From positions 62,001 through 126,000 of the forward strand of contig JAAXTM010000006.1 in NCBI GenBank assembly GCA_013336525.1: 64,000 nucleotides of DNA, written 5' to 3'. The stretch comes from Geobacteraceae bacterium. Its GTDB lineage: Bacteria; Desulfobacterota; Desulfuromonadia; Geobacterales; Pseudopelobacteraceae. A model generated the notes under the pieces. The model was not told the origin of the DNA. It saw only the letters and a program-made list of their open reading frames with translations, and made no database searches. The position numbers and the translations under genes are program-made. Below, piece after piece: positions 48,264-56,008 of this stretch (positions are counted from its first letter, which is position 1; each line of letters opens with the position of its first letter).

Positions 48264-48830
48264 TTAACCAGTTACTTTTCCAAGAATCACAATCACATCA
48301 CCAATATCGATCTTGCCATTCGGCTGCGAAGTACCGTTAACAATTGGTGCAACGTCACCCCTGCCAAGCTGGCCTGAATCTGGAGCAACCTTGCCTACTG
48401 CAACCTGAAGCGCCAGCAAGGCATCGGCAACGTTAACATTCCCGTCAGCGTTTATGTCACCGCTCGAAAAGGCCGAAGAAGCCGATCCGGGGACAGTAAC
48501 AATATTGGAAAAGGAGCTTTCTAAGCCATTGATATCATAGGCGGTAACCGCAAAGTAATATGTCCTGTCCGGGTCAAGACCACTGATGGTTGCCGTGGTC
48601 CAATTATACACATCTACGGGAGCAGCACCTTCCAACGCCCCGGTTCCCTGGAAAGGAAGGGTGGATGAGTCGGCCTGATAATAAACCTTATAACCAGCCA
48701 GAGTCGACTCGGTGCTTGCATTCCAGGAGAGTTCCACAGTGAGAGCAGAACAGGGAGAGTAAAGCATAAATACGTTTACTAAAACAGCCGATACAATTAA
48801 ACAAACAAACTTTTTGTAACATTTCACCAT
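48264..48830 (-). CDS. Secreted FN3-dockerin protein
   Basis: 188 aa. Signal peptide (about 1-29), one FN3 domain (LTVELSWNASTESTLAGYKV ... TYYFAVTAYDINGLESSFSN) and a C-terminal dockerin with a canonical Ca loop DINADGNVNVAD and a second half NGKIDIGDVIVILG. It is essentially a short version of the 43726-45687 protein (same FN3 and dockerin). Preceded by its own GEMM riboswitch. A cohesin partner would anchor it. Confidence 0.87.
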   Translation of the reverse strand: MVKCYKKFVCLIVSAVLVNVFMLYSPCSALTVELSWNASTESTLAGYKVYYQADSSTLPFQGTGALEGAAPVDVYNWTTATISGLDPDRTYYFAVTAYDINGLESSFSNIVTVPGSASSAFSSGDINADGNVNVADALLALQVAVGKVAPDSGQLGRGDVAPIVNGTSQPNGKIDIGDVIVILGKVTG

Positions 48831-48855
48831 CAGGACAGTACCTCAATAAGACAAT

Positions 48856-48900
48856 AAAAAACCGGGTCGTCGACACCTGTACGGTATTTCGGCGACCCGG
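48856..48900 (-). terminator. Riboswitch-controlled terminator (FN3-dockerin gene)
   Basis: CCGGGTCG in the aptamer 3' side pairs with CGACCCGG, followed by six T on the minus strand. Mutually exclusive with the aptamer fold, so ligand should turn expression on. Confidence 0.82.
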
Positions 48901-48968
48901 CTGTCTCTGAGAGACCCAATAGGCTTTCCGTCACATCCTCGCGGATGTTTTAGTATTTTCGTGTACCA
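48882..48968 (-). promoter_or_regulatory. GEMM-I cyclic-dinucleotide riboswitch, A20-type (FN3-dockerin gene)
   Basis: Minus strand: AATACTAAAAC, P2 ACATCC-GCGA-GGATGT, GACGGAAAGCC, P3, CAGCCGGGTCGCCG. Same class as the 45808 aptamer, with A at the position-20 equivalent. A TTGACA (49015-49010, minus) upstream may be part of the promoter. Confidence 0.87.
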
Positions 48969-49163
48969 CATTTTTAATAGTGGTACTTATGCAACAGAAC
49001 TGCACACATTGTCAAGTTGTTTTTTGTTATTGAGCAATCAGGCGCATTAAACAATATATGTATATAATTCTGATAGTTGCAACGAGCATGGGCAAAATAA
49101 TAAGTTAATTATATTAATAATTCAAAGACGTTATCAATAAATCACTACAACAGTAAAACCTAC

Positions 49164-49796
49164 TTATCTTGGCAAAAACTCCCTGATAGACGGCTCAAAA
49201 TCACGGATAAACTGCTCACCCCTTGCAACGGCCCGATCAACATCCGTATCAACCGGCACTGATACCCGTATGAAAGACTCGTCTCGGCGCCTGTACAGTA
49301 CCGAGTTGACGATCTCCGCCATCTTCAAAGAATATTCGTCTGAAATAGATCGATCCCGCACCTGAAACCAATATATGAAAAGCTCCTTGCTGTCACCCTT
49401 CTGGTACACAGCCCGCACAAGATTTATTGTGCCACCGGGAATATCAAGCACTCCACGGCGAGAAGACGCCTCATACCAGCCGCTGCCAGGCAGGCAGTGT
49501 TTTGGTGAATGAATACCGCCACTGTCCTTTCCACCGTTATGATAACCAATATAAAGACTTACTGTCTTTCCAGCAGCATCATTATACTGCCGGTAGAGAT
49601 AATCCGTCGCTTTCAGCACGTTGAGTACATTGGCACTGAACTCGGCTCGACTTGTCATCTGCCATGATTGCACCTGCTTCGGAAAATCACTGAAGGGACG
49701 GTTCATCGGTATTGCCGTATCCCGGTGGAAGTTAATAATCAGCGCTGCTGCTGCAAACAGAGCGTAGACGATTATGAAGCGCAACCATTTATTCAT
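49164..49796 (-). CDS. epsI: EpsI, exosortase C-terminal-domain/associated protein
   Basis: 210 aa. One N-terminal membrane helix, then a periplasmic EpsI domain with HNGGKDSGGIHSPKHCLPGSGW, the family signature. EpsI is encoded with or fused to exosortases in PEP-CTERM/EPS loci; its exact role is not settled. Start overlaps the end of the exosortase gene by 8 bases. Confidence 0.92.
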   Translation of the reverse strand: MNKWLRFIIVYALFAAAALIINFHRDTAIPMNRPFSDFPKQVQSWQMTSRAEFSANVLNVLKATDYLYRQYNDAAGKTVSLYIGYHNGGKDSGGIHSPKHCLPGSGWYEASSRRGVLDIPGGTINLVRAVYQKGDSKELFIYWFQVRDRSISDEYSLKMAEIVNSVLYRRRDESFIRVSVPVDTDVDRAVARGEQFIRDFEPSIREFLPR

Positions 49797-50637
49797 GGGA
49801 TGCCCCCCCGAAGCGACGCAGTAACTCGCCGCAAACGACTAGCATCGCCATAGCCAGCACAAACACCGCCATCCCGGCAAATTCATGAAAGAATCCTTCT
49901 GCCGCCTTGGCACCCCACCATTGGGCAAGAATTCCGGTCACTATAACCCGTAACGAATTGGTCGCCACCGCGATAGGAATTGCGGAGAAAATTATTATCC
50001 AGCGGCGGACATTGGACGTTTTCATCAAGAATGAATATGCCGCCGCAATTGCCAGAAGCGAAATAAGAGACCGTATGCCGCTGCAGGCGTCGGCAACTTC
50101 CAGCGTTGTCGCAGGAAACATGATGATGTTCCCCTCCCGCATTACCACCACGCCAACAGCTTTCATAAAAGCCACCGACACCTTGGTAACAAACAACTTC
50201 AGGGGAAAAGCTGCCATATCGTAGATTATGTAGGGAATAGGCACCATAAAAATCAGATAACCAATGGGCAGTGCCATCCCCTTCAACACCTCCCGGCCAA
50301 ACCAAAACAGGGTCATCCCGGCCAGAAGCACAATAAGAGACGAACGCATGGTGAAATACTCGGTGCCAAACCAGGCAACCAGCAATTGCAGCACGCCAAA
50401 AACAATAACAACCAGTCCCAATCCATCTGGTTTTACAGGACGCTCTTTCAGGTCGGGCCAGCGCTGCCAGAGAAAGTAACCGGCAATAATCGGCACAAGA
50501 AAACCATGGGAATAGTTTTCATCATTGTACCAATCCTTAACCATATCAGGCCCGACAGAGAAGTACATAACCACAAGTAGCGGCAGTACGAAAACAAGCT
50601 GTAGACGATGTTTTTTTAGTGACTCGCTAAATGTCAT
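49789..50637 (-). CDS. Exosortase (EpsH/XrtA-like)
   Basis: About 282-aa membrane protease/transpeptidase with eight or so helices. Catalytic Cys in EVADACSGIRSL, Arg in ATNSLRVIVTG and His in GFFHEFAGM are all present. It should cut the PEP-CTERM signals of the two proteins in this window and others elsewhere. With prsK, prsR and epsI present, the XrtA class is likely. Start at ATG 50637 (AAGG 11 bases upstream); ATG 50646 is the alternative. Confidence 0.93.
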   Translation of the reverse strand: MTFSESLKKHRLQLVFVLPLLVVMYFSVGPDMVKDWYNDENYSHGFLVPIIAGYFLWQRWPDLKERPVKPDGLGLVVIVFGVLQLLVAWFGTEYFTMRSSLIVLLAGMTLFWFGREVLKGMALPIGYLIFMVPIPYIIYDMAAFPLKLFVTKVSVAFMKAVGVVVMREGNIIMFPATTLEVADACSGIRSLISLLAIAAAYSFLMKTSNVRRWIIIFSAIPIAVATNSLRVIVTGILAQWWGAKAAEGFFHEFAGMAVFVLAMAMLVVCGELLRRFGGASHE

Positions 50638-50724
50638 AAGATTCATACCTTATCGATTTATCATGGATAATAAAGATGAAAACTATATAGATTTTTTTTA
50701 ACATTTACAACAACTGCGTTACGC

Positions 50725-51738
50725 TTACTTCACCAAGGCCAGGTCGGCAATTACAGGAAGATGATCAGACCCGATATCCGGGCCAACTACGCTGAGAAGT
50801 GGCGTGAACCTTTTCCCTGTCAGGATATGATCTATTCTAACGCTATACGAAAAATTGCGCACTGACACTCGCTGGGACCATCCATAGCCACACCCGGCCT
50901 CAGAAAATGCATTTGTGAAATCATCCCATACAGACTTGTAAATACTGCTATCTACCGGCGTATTAAAATCACCGGCAATGATTTTCGGAAGCGATAATGT
51001 ATCTATATAGCGACGAACTTCTTGCGCAGCACGGTGCCGAAAAGCGGTTTCCTCAAGACACAATCCACTCCGCGAAGGACGCAAAAACGTATATCGGTCA
51101 AGTATCTGCATCAGACCAAAACGGGGCGTCGGCAACTGCAAAGAGCAGACAGCTACATCTCCACCGGGGGTCTGTGCATTTACATGCAAAAGACATGTCG
51201 ATGGCCACTCACCTTTTGGCGGCATAACCTGTACAAGGTTAACCTTGCGTAACGGAAACCTGGAAAGAACAGCCAAACCACGCGCTGTAATCATATACCA
51301 GCCAGGCGGCAACGAAAGCTTAATCTCTTCAGGACACTCCTGCAGTGCAACAATATCGGCAGATGATTCGCTAATTACCGAAACTAAATGTGACGTATCG
51401 TATTTTGCCGAGTCGAGATTACAGGTTAAAACTCTCAGCTTCTTAGTTCCTGAATAGTCGGAGTGGGTAACTTTGCTTAGTGGGAGATTGAAGTGCATGA
51501 AGGGTCCAACAATAATAAGCGCCGCAATCCCGAGCGGAAGTAACAATCGCCTATCATAATATACCGCAAGGGGAACAAGCAGAAACAGTGGTAAAGCCAG
51601 CAACCAGCGAGGTCCAAACAACAACATGGTAGCAGGCCACCAACGGTCACCACTGACATACATAAACAACAGTGCTGAAAAAACCAGTGCCGTATAAGAA
51701 TACGCAACCCATTGCAGATAGCGGCCAATTTTATTCAT
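50725..51738 (-). CDS. Membrane endonuclease/exonuclease/phosphatase family protein
   Basis: 337 aa. Three N-terminal membrane helices (about 8-85), then an EEP domain with RVLTCNLD, VALQECPE, AGDFNTPVD, RIDHILTG and GSDHLPVIA, all the metal and catalytic motifs. The domain would lie outside the cytoplasm. EEP proteins of this plan occur in exosortase/EPS loci; substrate unknown (phosphodiester in DNA, lipid or glycan). Confidence 0.85.
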   Translation of the reverse strand: MNKIGRYLQWVAYSYTALVFSALLFMYVSGDRWWPATMLLFGPRWLLALPLFLLVPLAVYYDRRLLLPLGIAALIIVGPFMHFNLPLSKVTHSDYSGTKKLRVLTCNLDSAKYDTSHLVSVISESSADIVALQECPEEIKLSLPPGWYMITARGLAVLSRFPLRKVNLVQVMPPKGEWPSTCLLHVNAQTPGGDVAVCSLQLPTPRFGLMQILDRYTFLRPSRSGLCLEETAFRHRAAQEVRRYIDTLSLPKIIAGDFNTPVDSSIYKSVWDDFTNAFSEAGCGYGWSQRVSVRNFSYSVRIDHILTGKRFTPLLSVVGPDIGSDHLPVIADLALVK

Positions 51739-51784
51739 TATTATCGTTATAATTTAGAAATCCTGACACTAACTTCAATCTGTT

Positions 51785-52075
51785 CGCCGCCGTCAAAAGT
51801 ATTACTGGATGTTGTTTGAAGCGTTTATGAAAACATACATCCAGTTAGCTGTTTTATCAGTCACTTTTAAGCGATGAACGCGGAGAAATCAAATGATATA
51901 AATAAATTCTGACTGAACAAAAAAATTGTCTGTAGCTAATAAAAGCCTGATTTTATAGGCGTTCATCCGCGTTTATCTGTGGTAAATGCTTTTCAATGCT
52001 TAATCCTGAGGATGTCCTGAAGCTAAGTCGATTTTCAGCTTCGGGATTACAACTCAAAAACAGTCCTCTGTCCTC
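51785..52075. repeat. Intergenic mosaic repeat, copy g
   Basis: Same order as copy e: CAAAAGTATTACTGGATG hairpin, AAACATACATCCAGTTAGCTG, CACTTTTAAGCGATGAACGC, GCGTTCATCCGCGTTTATCT and AATCCTGAGG...TCCTGAAGCT paired with AGCTTCGGGATT, then two TCCTCTG units. Fills most of the 429-bp gap. Confidence 0.72.
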
Positions 52076-52110
52076 TGCTTAAACAAAGTGTAAACTTTCC
52101 CGACAGACAG

Positions 52111-52143
52111 AAAAAGGCGCTGCAAACGCAACGCCTTTTTTTG
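52111..52143. terminator. Terminator downstream of PEP-CTERM gene 2
   Basis: AAAAAGGCG pairs with CGCCTTTTT around a loop; T-run or A-run on either side. Near-copy of the block at 48182. Confidence 0.82.
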
Positions 52144-52167
52144 CCAAACTATGTATGGTGGTTGGTC

Positions 52168-52932
52168 TTAGGCGTTTTTGTTCATGCGGCGTTTGCCGAA
52201 TACTGCAAGACCAAGCATACCCATTCCGAGGAGTACCATAGTGCCAGGCTCAGGGACTGGAACTTGCTCATAGATTACATCATTAGCGCAGTTAACACCC
52301 CACCCAATGATGAAGCCCATATCACCAACAGCAAATCTACCATTATTAAAGTCAAATGAAGTTACTGTGGCGTCAGTAAGACCTGCAAAATATACAGTTC
52401 CTATTTGATTTATGTTATATGGGTTGTCATTATAATAACGGCTGTTCAGTAAATCAGCCGATACGGCAATCGCGTGATCGTTGCGGATAGTGAGGTCTGT
52501 ACCACCTGTTGTCACGTAATTGGATATAGGGTTAATTCCCTTTACAGAACTGAGACCAGCACCCGTAATATTGAACAAGGCATAATCGCCTGCGGCTTGA
52601 CCGCTTCTAACAATATAATCCCATGTTGTATCTGTGGCATTGTTCAACACATTAATAAACAGGTCCGTTGTGTAAAGATCGGACCAGCTATTGCTAAAGC
52701 TTAAATCCTGTGTAAATGTTATCTGACTCAATGTGCGGTCGGCCTCGATAGTAGCAGTACCACCAGTGATATCCGGGTGACCAATGACATCTTTAGAATT
52801 ATCCCCTGGGTCAGTCGTACTTTCCCATGTAGGCCAGAATTTTGCCGTATCCCCAAAAGTAGAGACAGCATAGGACGTTTGACTAAATGCAAGTTGCGCG
52901 ATAATGCCAAGTGTAAATAATACTTTCTTCAT
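52168..52932 (-). CDS. PEP-CTERM sorted exported protein 2
   Basis: 254 aa. Signal peptide (cleavage near SYA-VS), beta-rich body without known catalytic motif, and sorting tail PVPEPGTMVLLGMGMLGLA + GKRRMNK, nearly identical to that of protein 1. GGAGG before the ATG. The upstream sigma-54 promoter and PrsR-type box mirror those of protein 1. The bodies of the two proteins are unrelated by eye. Confidence 0.92.
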   Translation of the reverse strand: MKKVLFTLGIIAQLAFSQTSYAVSTFGDTAKFWPTWESTTDPGDNSKDVIGHPDITGGTATIEADRTLSQITFTQDLSFSNSWSDLYTTDLFINVLNNATDTTWDYIVRSGQAAGDYALFNITGAGLSSVKGINPISNYVTTGGTDLTIRNDHAIAVSADLLNSRYYNDNPYNINQIGTVYFAGLTDATVTSFDFNNGRFAVGDMGFIIGWGVNCANDVIYEQVPVPEPGTMVLLGMGMLGLAVFGKRRMNKNA

Positions 52933-53022
52933 GACTTTGTTCCTCCATTATTTGTGGTAGAGCATATTTAGTGGGTTAATTAATAATCCAAAAGTGTGCT
53001 GTACACTGTTTTAGCATTAATA

Positions 53023-53039
53023 GTGCCAACTAAATAACA
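53023..53039 (-). promoter_or_regulatory. Sigma-54 promoter, PEP-CTERM gene 2
   Basis: Minus strand TTGGCACTATTAATGCT fits the -24/-12 consensus closely with GG-N10-GC spacing. Predicted start near 53012, 80 bases before the ATG. Confidence 0.82.
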
Positions 53040-53089
53040 TACTGTTTAAAAAGCATATTAACATTAGAAGAGAAGTCATTATGGGGATT

Positions 53090-53105
53090 TGTAAAGAATT
53101 TCGAC
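53090..53105 (-). promoter_or_regulatory. PrsR-type box, PEP-CTERM gene 2
   Basis: Minus strand GTCGAAATTCTTTACA, 68 bases upstream of the promoter GG, the same distance (67) as at PEP-CTERM gene 1. Confidence 0.7.
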
Positions 53106-53131
53106 AGGGGGTATTCGGGATAGACCGTCCA

Positions 53132-53164
53132 CCTGTGACGCTACCCGTCAGGCAGCGTCACAGG
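53132..53164. terminator. Hairpin 3' of the beta-helix gene
   Basis: CCTGTGACGCT pairs perfectly with AGCGTCACAGG (11 bp). No T-run on either side, so it may be an mRNA 3'-end stabiliser or weak terminator for the minus-strand gene ending at 53201. Confidence 0.6.
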
Positions 53165-53200
53165 AAACCTTCAAGTGCTTTTGAAAGTGAACTGCATCAG

Positions 53201-55714
53201 TTAAGGCATGCGAATAAGTGCTTTTGGCGCTGCGGGTGGAGTAACCGGGTTGTTAACCGTTAAGGAAACAGCTGCAGAAGTCCCCACATTGTTGGCGGCA
53301 TCGTATGCTTTTGCTGATAGAGAGTATATTCCATTTACCACAGTCTTGGTGTTCCAACTGAAACTGAATGGAGAAACCAAAGCGGTGTACAGTGGCGAGC
53401 TGTTTAAATAATAAACAACCCTATTCACCCCAATGTTGTCAAAGGTTCCGACAGTAACTGGAACCACACCCATTATCGTGGCAGATGTGGCTGGTGAAGT
53501 TATAGAGACCGTAGGGGAATTAGTGTCAAATGATCCGGCAACATCTAAAAGGATTTCTAACTCACCGGTGGCAGTTCCGGCAAAATTCTGAATTGCACTG
53601 GCAACACCATCTTTTTCGGCAATCAGTTTGTAAGGCGCAAATGTAGTCGTAGTCAAACCAGCTGTGCTGCATTCCAGGCCTTTACCCTCTTTCTTAAATT
53701 CCGGAAGGACAATACTTACAAAGCCACTGTCACTGGTTGTTCCAACATATGTGTTAGATTTGCTGTCGGTGGCCGTTACAGTTGCACCAGGAATAAATTG
53801 TCCCAAAGCATTCTTTATTGTTATATTTGCGCTCCATTTTACGGTTAAATCACTCTGCCCTGAAGTATTCCAACAGAACTGACTCGGAAAACTTGTCATA
53901 TAGATAGTATCTAAAAGGCTATTTCCCGTTTCAGGTCCAATCCAGTAACCGTACTCTATAGGCGCAACTGTTGGCGTGCCAGTTTGAACTAGCGTATTGG
54001 AACGTAATGTAACACCTTTAACTGATGATCCGTCGTTACCGCCGAATCGCACAGCTTGATGTGAACTGGTAAACGTATTGTGGTGTATATCAAGTGTCCC
54101 ACCGGTTGTCATATCAACCGTTTGTAGTGAAAGGGCATTTGCATCTTTTCCTGTTCCGGAAGCAGATACGGTTATCTTGTTATCATGGATTGCTATATTG
54201 TCTGTTGCAGAACTGGCATTGATATTGATGCCATACGCCCTGTGGGCACCTTTTACATCAGTACTAGCAGTTATTGTGTTGTTTTTGACTATTAGATTTT
54301 CATGCCTACCAATACTGCTTCCCCAATTCCTTATTCTGATACCCACTACCTCAAGTCCAGCTTCGTCGTACTCAGCGTTTCTTGTCTCGTACAAACCAAG
54401 GATATTATTATTTGATATAGTTACGTTTTTTGTACCTTTTTCTGGAGTTGGAGAGTTACACCCTGAAGCTGCGTCAACGAGAATCCCACGACCCTTGATA
54501 GGTGTAATATTATTATTATCAATCGTAGTATTCAAGACGCCTGATATTCCAATTGCATAACCTTCTGTCACTGTTTCATTCTGCGATATAGAGTTACCTG
54601 ATATCAATGAAGTAACACTCTCGTTTCCGGCGTAACAGCTATAATAAAAAATTCCATATTGCGGTACATTGGAAATATTATTATTTGTAATCGTGTGACT
54701 ACCTTTTGACATTGAGAATGACATGCCACCCGTTCCGTGCATACGGTTAAACACTGACAGAGAGGTGCTGTTTATATTAGAATTGGTGACCGTTGGACTG
54801 ATGCAGTAAAAGCAATCGATCCCATGCGTATTGATTCCATTCATGTTTATAGTCATATTGCTGATAACCCAATTTGTTCCTATATATCTGATGCCGTTTG
54901 ACCTTACACCGTTGCCGACACCTTGACTAATTGTCCCATTTATTATTGTTACATCATTTGCCGCACCGTAATAGTCAGGCCCATCTGGCTCGTATGATGT
55001 TGTTTTTTGATAAGAATCCTGTACTACACCGTAATCATAGGCTGGCTTTATTGAAATCATACCGATTGTCTTTGGACTCGTACCAAAACCGGTTAATTGC
55101 AAGTATACTGCCGTATCAACTGTTGGCTTATACTGCCGTAACAAATCAAGATCACCTGCATCAGCATATCCACGATTCAAGTAATCCCCGGTGACTGTTT
55201 TTGCAAAAAGGACCGAATTATCAGACGCTTTTTTCAATTCAATGAGATATGAGTCTGTACTCGCCCCTTGGGCAAAAGCAAAGCCCAAGTATGTTTTCCC
55301 TCCTCTCAAAGTAAAAGTGGTGCTTTTCAAAGATGCTGTTGCTGATATCACTGCATCCCAACTTCCAAATGGAAATTTAGAAGCTGTTTTTGTTGCGGTT
55401 CCGCTTATTAATGTCCAGTTTGTTGGGGTAGAGCCATCGATCCAGTTTGAAAATGTATCGTTAGCGACTGTTGCCACATTGCCGTTCCCGAATGTAGCAG
55501 TATGGCCATTAAAGTCGAGAGTAATATTATTACCTTTAACGATGAAACAGGTTGTATCACACACGTAGTCGTCCTGTAGCGTGGTATTTGCAGTAATTGC
55601 TATAGGCTGAGTCAAGTGTGTAAGAGCAAAACATTTAGGCGGTTGCAAGAATGATAATGCAAAAACGAACCAGAATCCCGCTGACATAATGTATGCTTTA
55701 GTTTGCTTTTCCAT
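53201..55714 (-). CDS. Secreted parallel beta-helix protein with Ig-like C-terminus
   Basis: 837 aa. Signal peptide (about 1-30), short N-terminal helix-cap region (LDDYVCDTTCFIVKG-like, NNITLDFNGHTATFG), then many Asn-rich helix coils (NNNISNVPQYG, ISNNNILGL, IHDNKITVS), a beta domain, and an Ig-like repeat (PTVSITSPATSATIMGVVPV) close to those in the 43726-45687 protein. It could bind or cut polysaccharide; no lyase residues were recognised. Preceded by a GEMM riboswitch and a Crp-type site. Confidence 0.82.
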   Translation of the reverse strand: MEKQTKAYIMSAGFWFVFALSFLQPPKCFALTHLTQPIAITANTTLQDDYVCDTTCFIVKGNNITLDFNGHTATFGNGNVATVANDTFSNWIDGSTPTNWTLISGTATKTASKFPFGSWDAVISATASLKSTTFTLRGGKTYLGFAFAQGASTDSYLIELKKASDNSVLFAKTVTGDYLNRGYADAGDLDLLRQYKPTVDTAVYLQLTGFGTSPKTIGMISIKPAYDYGVVQDSYQKTTSYEPDGPDYYGAANDVTIINGTISQGVGNGVRSNGIRYIGTNWVISNMTINMNGINTHGIDCFYCISPTVTNSNINSTSLSVFNRMHGTGGMSFSMSKGSHTITNNNISNVPQYGIFYYSCYAGNESVTSLISGNSISQNETVTEGYAIGISGVLNTTIDNNNITPIKGRGILVDAASGCNSPTPEKGTKNVTISNNNILGLYETRNAEYDEAGLEVVGIRIRNWGSSIGRHENLIVKNNTITASTDVKGAHRAYGININASSATDNIAIHDNKITVSASGTGKDANALSLQTVDMTTGGTLDIHHNTFTSSHQAVRFGGNDGSSVKGVTLRSNTLVQTGTPTVAPIEYGYWIGPETGNSLLDTIYMTSFPSQFCWNTSGQSDLTVKWSANITIKNALGQFIPGATVTATDSKSNTYVGTTSDSGFVSIVLPEFKKEGKGLECSTAGLTTTTFAPYKLIAEKDGVASAIQNFAGTATGELEILLDVAGSFDTNSPTVSITSPATSATIMGVVPVTVGTFDNIGVNRVVYYLNSSPLYTALVSPFSFSWNTKTVVNGIYSLSAKAYDAANNVGTSAAVSLTVNNPVTPPAAPKALIRMP

Positions 55715-55759
55715 TTTCGTTCTCCTTTACTGATCTAGTGTCATTGAAGTTATTTCCAT

Positions 55760-55793
55760 AAAAAAACAGGCCGCCATTCTGGCATAACCTGTT
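55760..55793 (-). terminator. Riboswitch-controlled terminator (beta-helix gene)
   Basis: Minus strand AACAGG...GCC-AGAAT-GGC...CCTGTT followed by further T. Its 5' arm overlaps the P1 3' strand of the aptamer, so an on-switch is likely. Confidence 0.78.
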
Positions 55794-55878
55794 TTTTCGA
55801 TAACCCGGCTATCCTGAGTAATTTCAGGACCCGCAGCTTTGTGACCCCAGGTTACCCTGAGTTTACCTGTTCGAAAAC
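55792..55878 (-). promoter_or_regulatory. GEMM-I c-di-GMP riboswitch, G20-type (beta-helix gene)
   Basis: Minus strand: P1 GTTTTCGA paired with TCGAAAAAAC, CAGGTAAAC, P2 CTCAGG-GTAA-CCTGGG with a GNRA loop, GTCACAAAGC, P3, and TAGCCGGGTTATCG. The sequence is divergent from the other two, and the position-20 equivalent reads G, the c-di-GMP class. Ligand is inferred. Confidence 0.78.
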
Positions 55879-55899
55879 AGATGATTCAGTTTATATGTC

Positions 55900-55942
55900 A
55901 AAATATTGCGAAATCCAAAAATCTTAAGTGATGATCATCACA
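55900..55942 (-). promoter_or_regulatory. Promoter with Crp-type site before the beta-helix riboswitch
   Basis: AGTGATGATCATCACA (55927-55942), read on the minus strand as TGTGA-N6-TCACT, with a 14-bp perfect palindrome core. TATAAA (55905-55900, minus) is a plausible -10, giving a start near 55893 and a site centre near -41.5, class II Crp geometry. Confidence 0.65.
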
Positions 55943-56008
55943 AAGCAGCGTATTAACTTACAAAAATATGGTTTTCACTTCACTAATTAAAGCGACTCCA
56001 GAGCAATT

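Noticed and set aside
48961-48985. GTACCAC-N10-GTGGTAC as a third Crp site
   Set aside because: Arms and spacing do not fit TGTGA-N6-TCACA.
36920-52075. CRISPR-like array from recurring intergenic repeats
   Set aside because: Copies are kilobases apart, unequal in length and order, with genes between them; no cas genes.
52141-52359. 72-aa ORF on plus strand at the end of PEP-CTERM gene 2
   Set aside because: Antisense to the sorting-signal codons; shadow.
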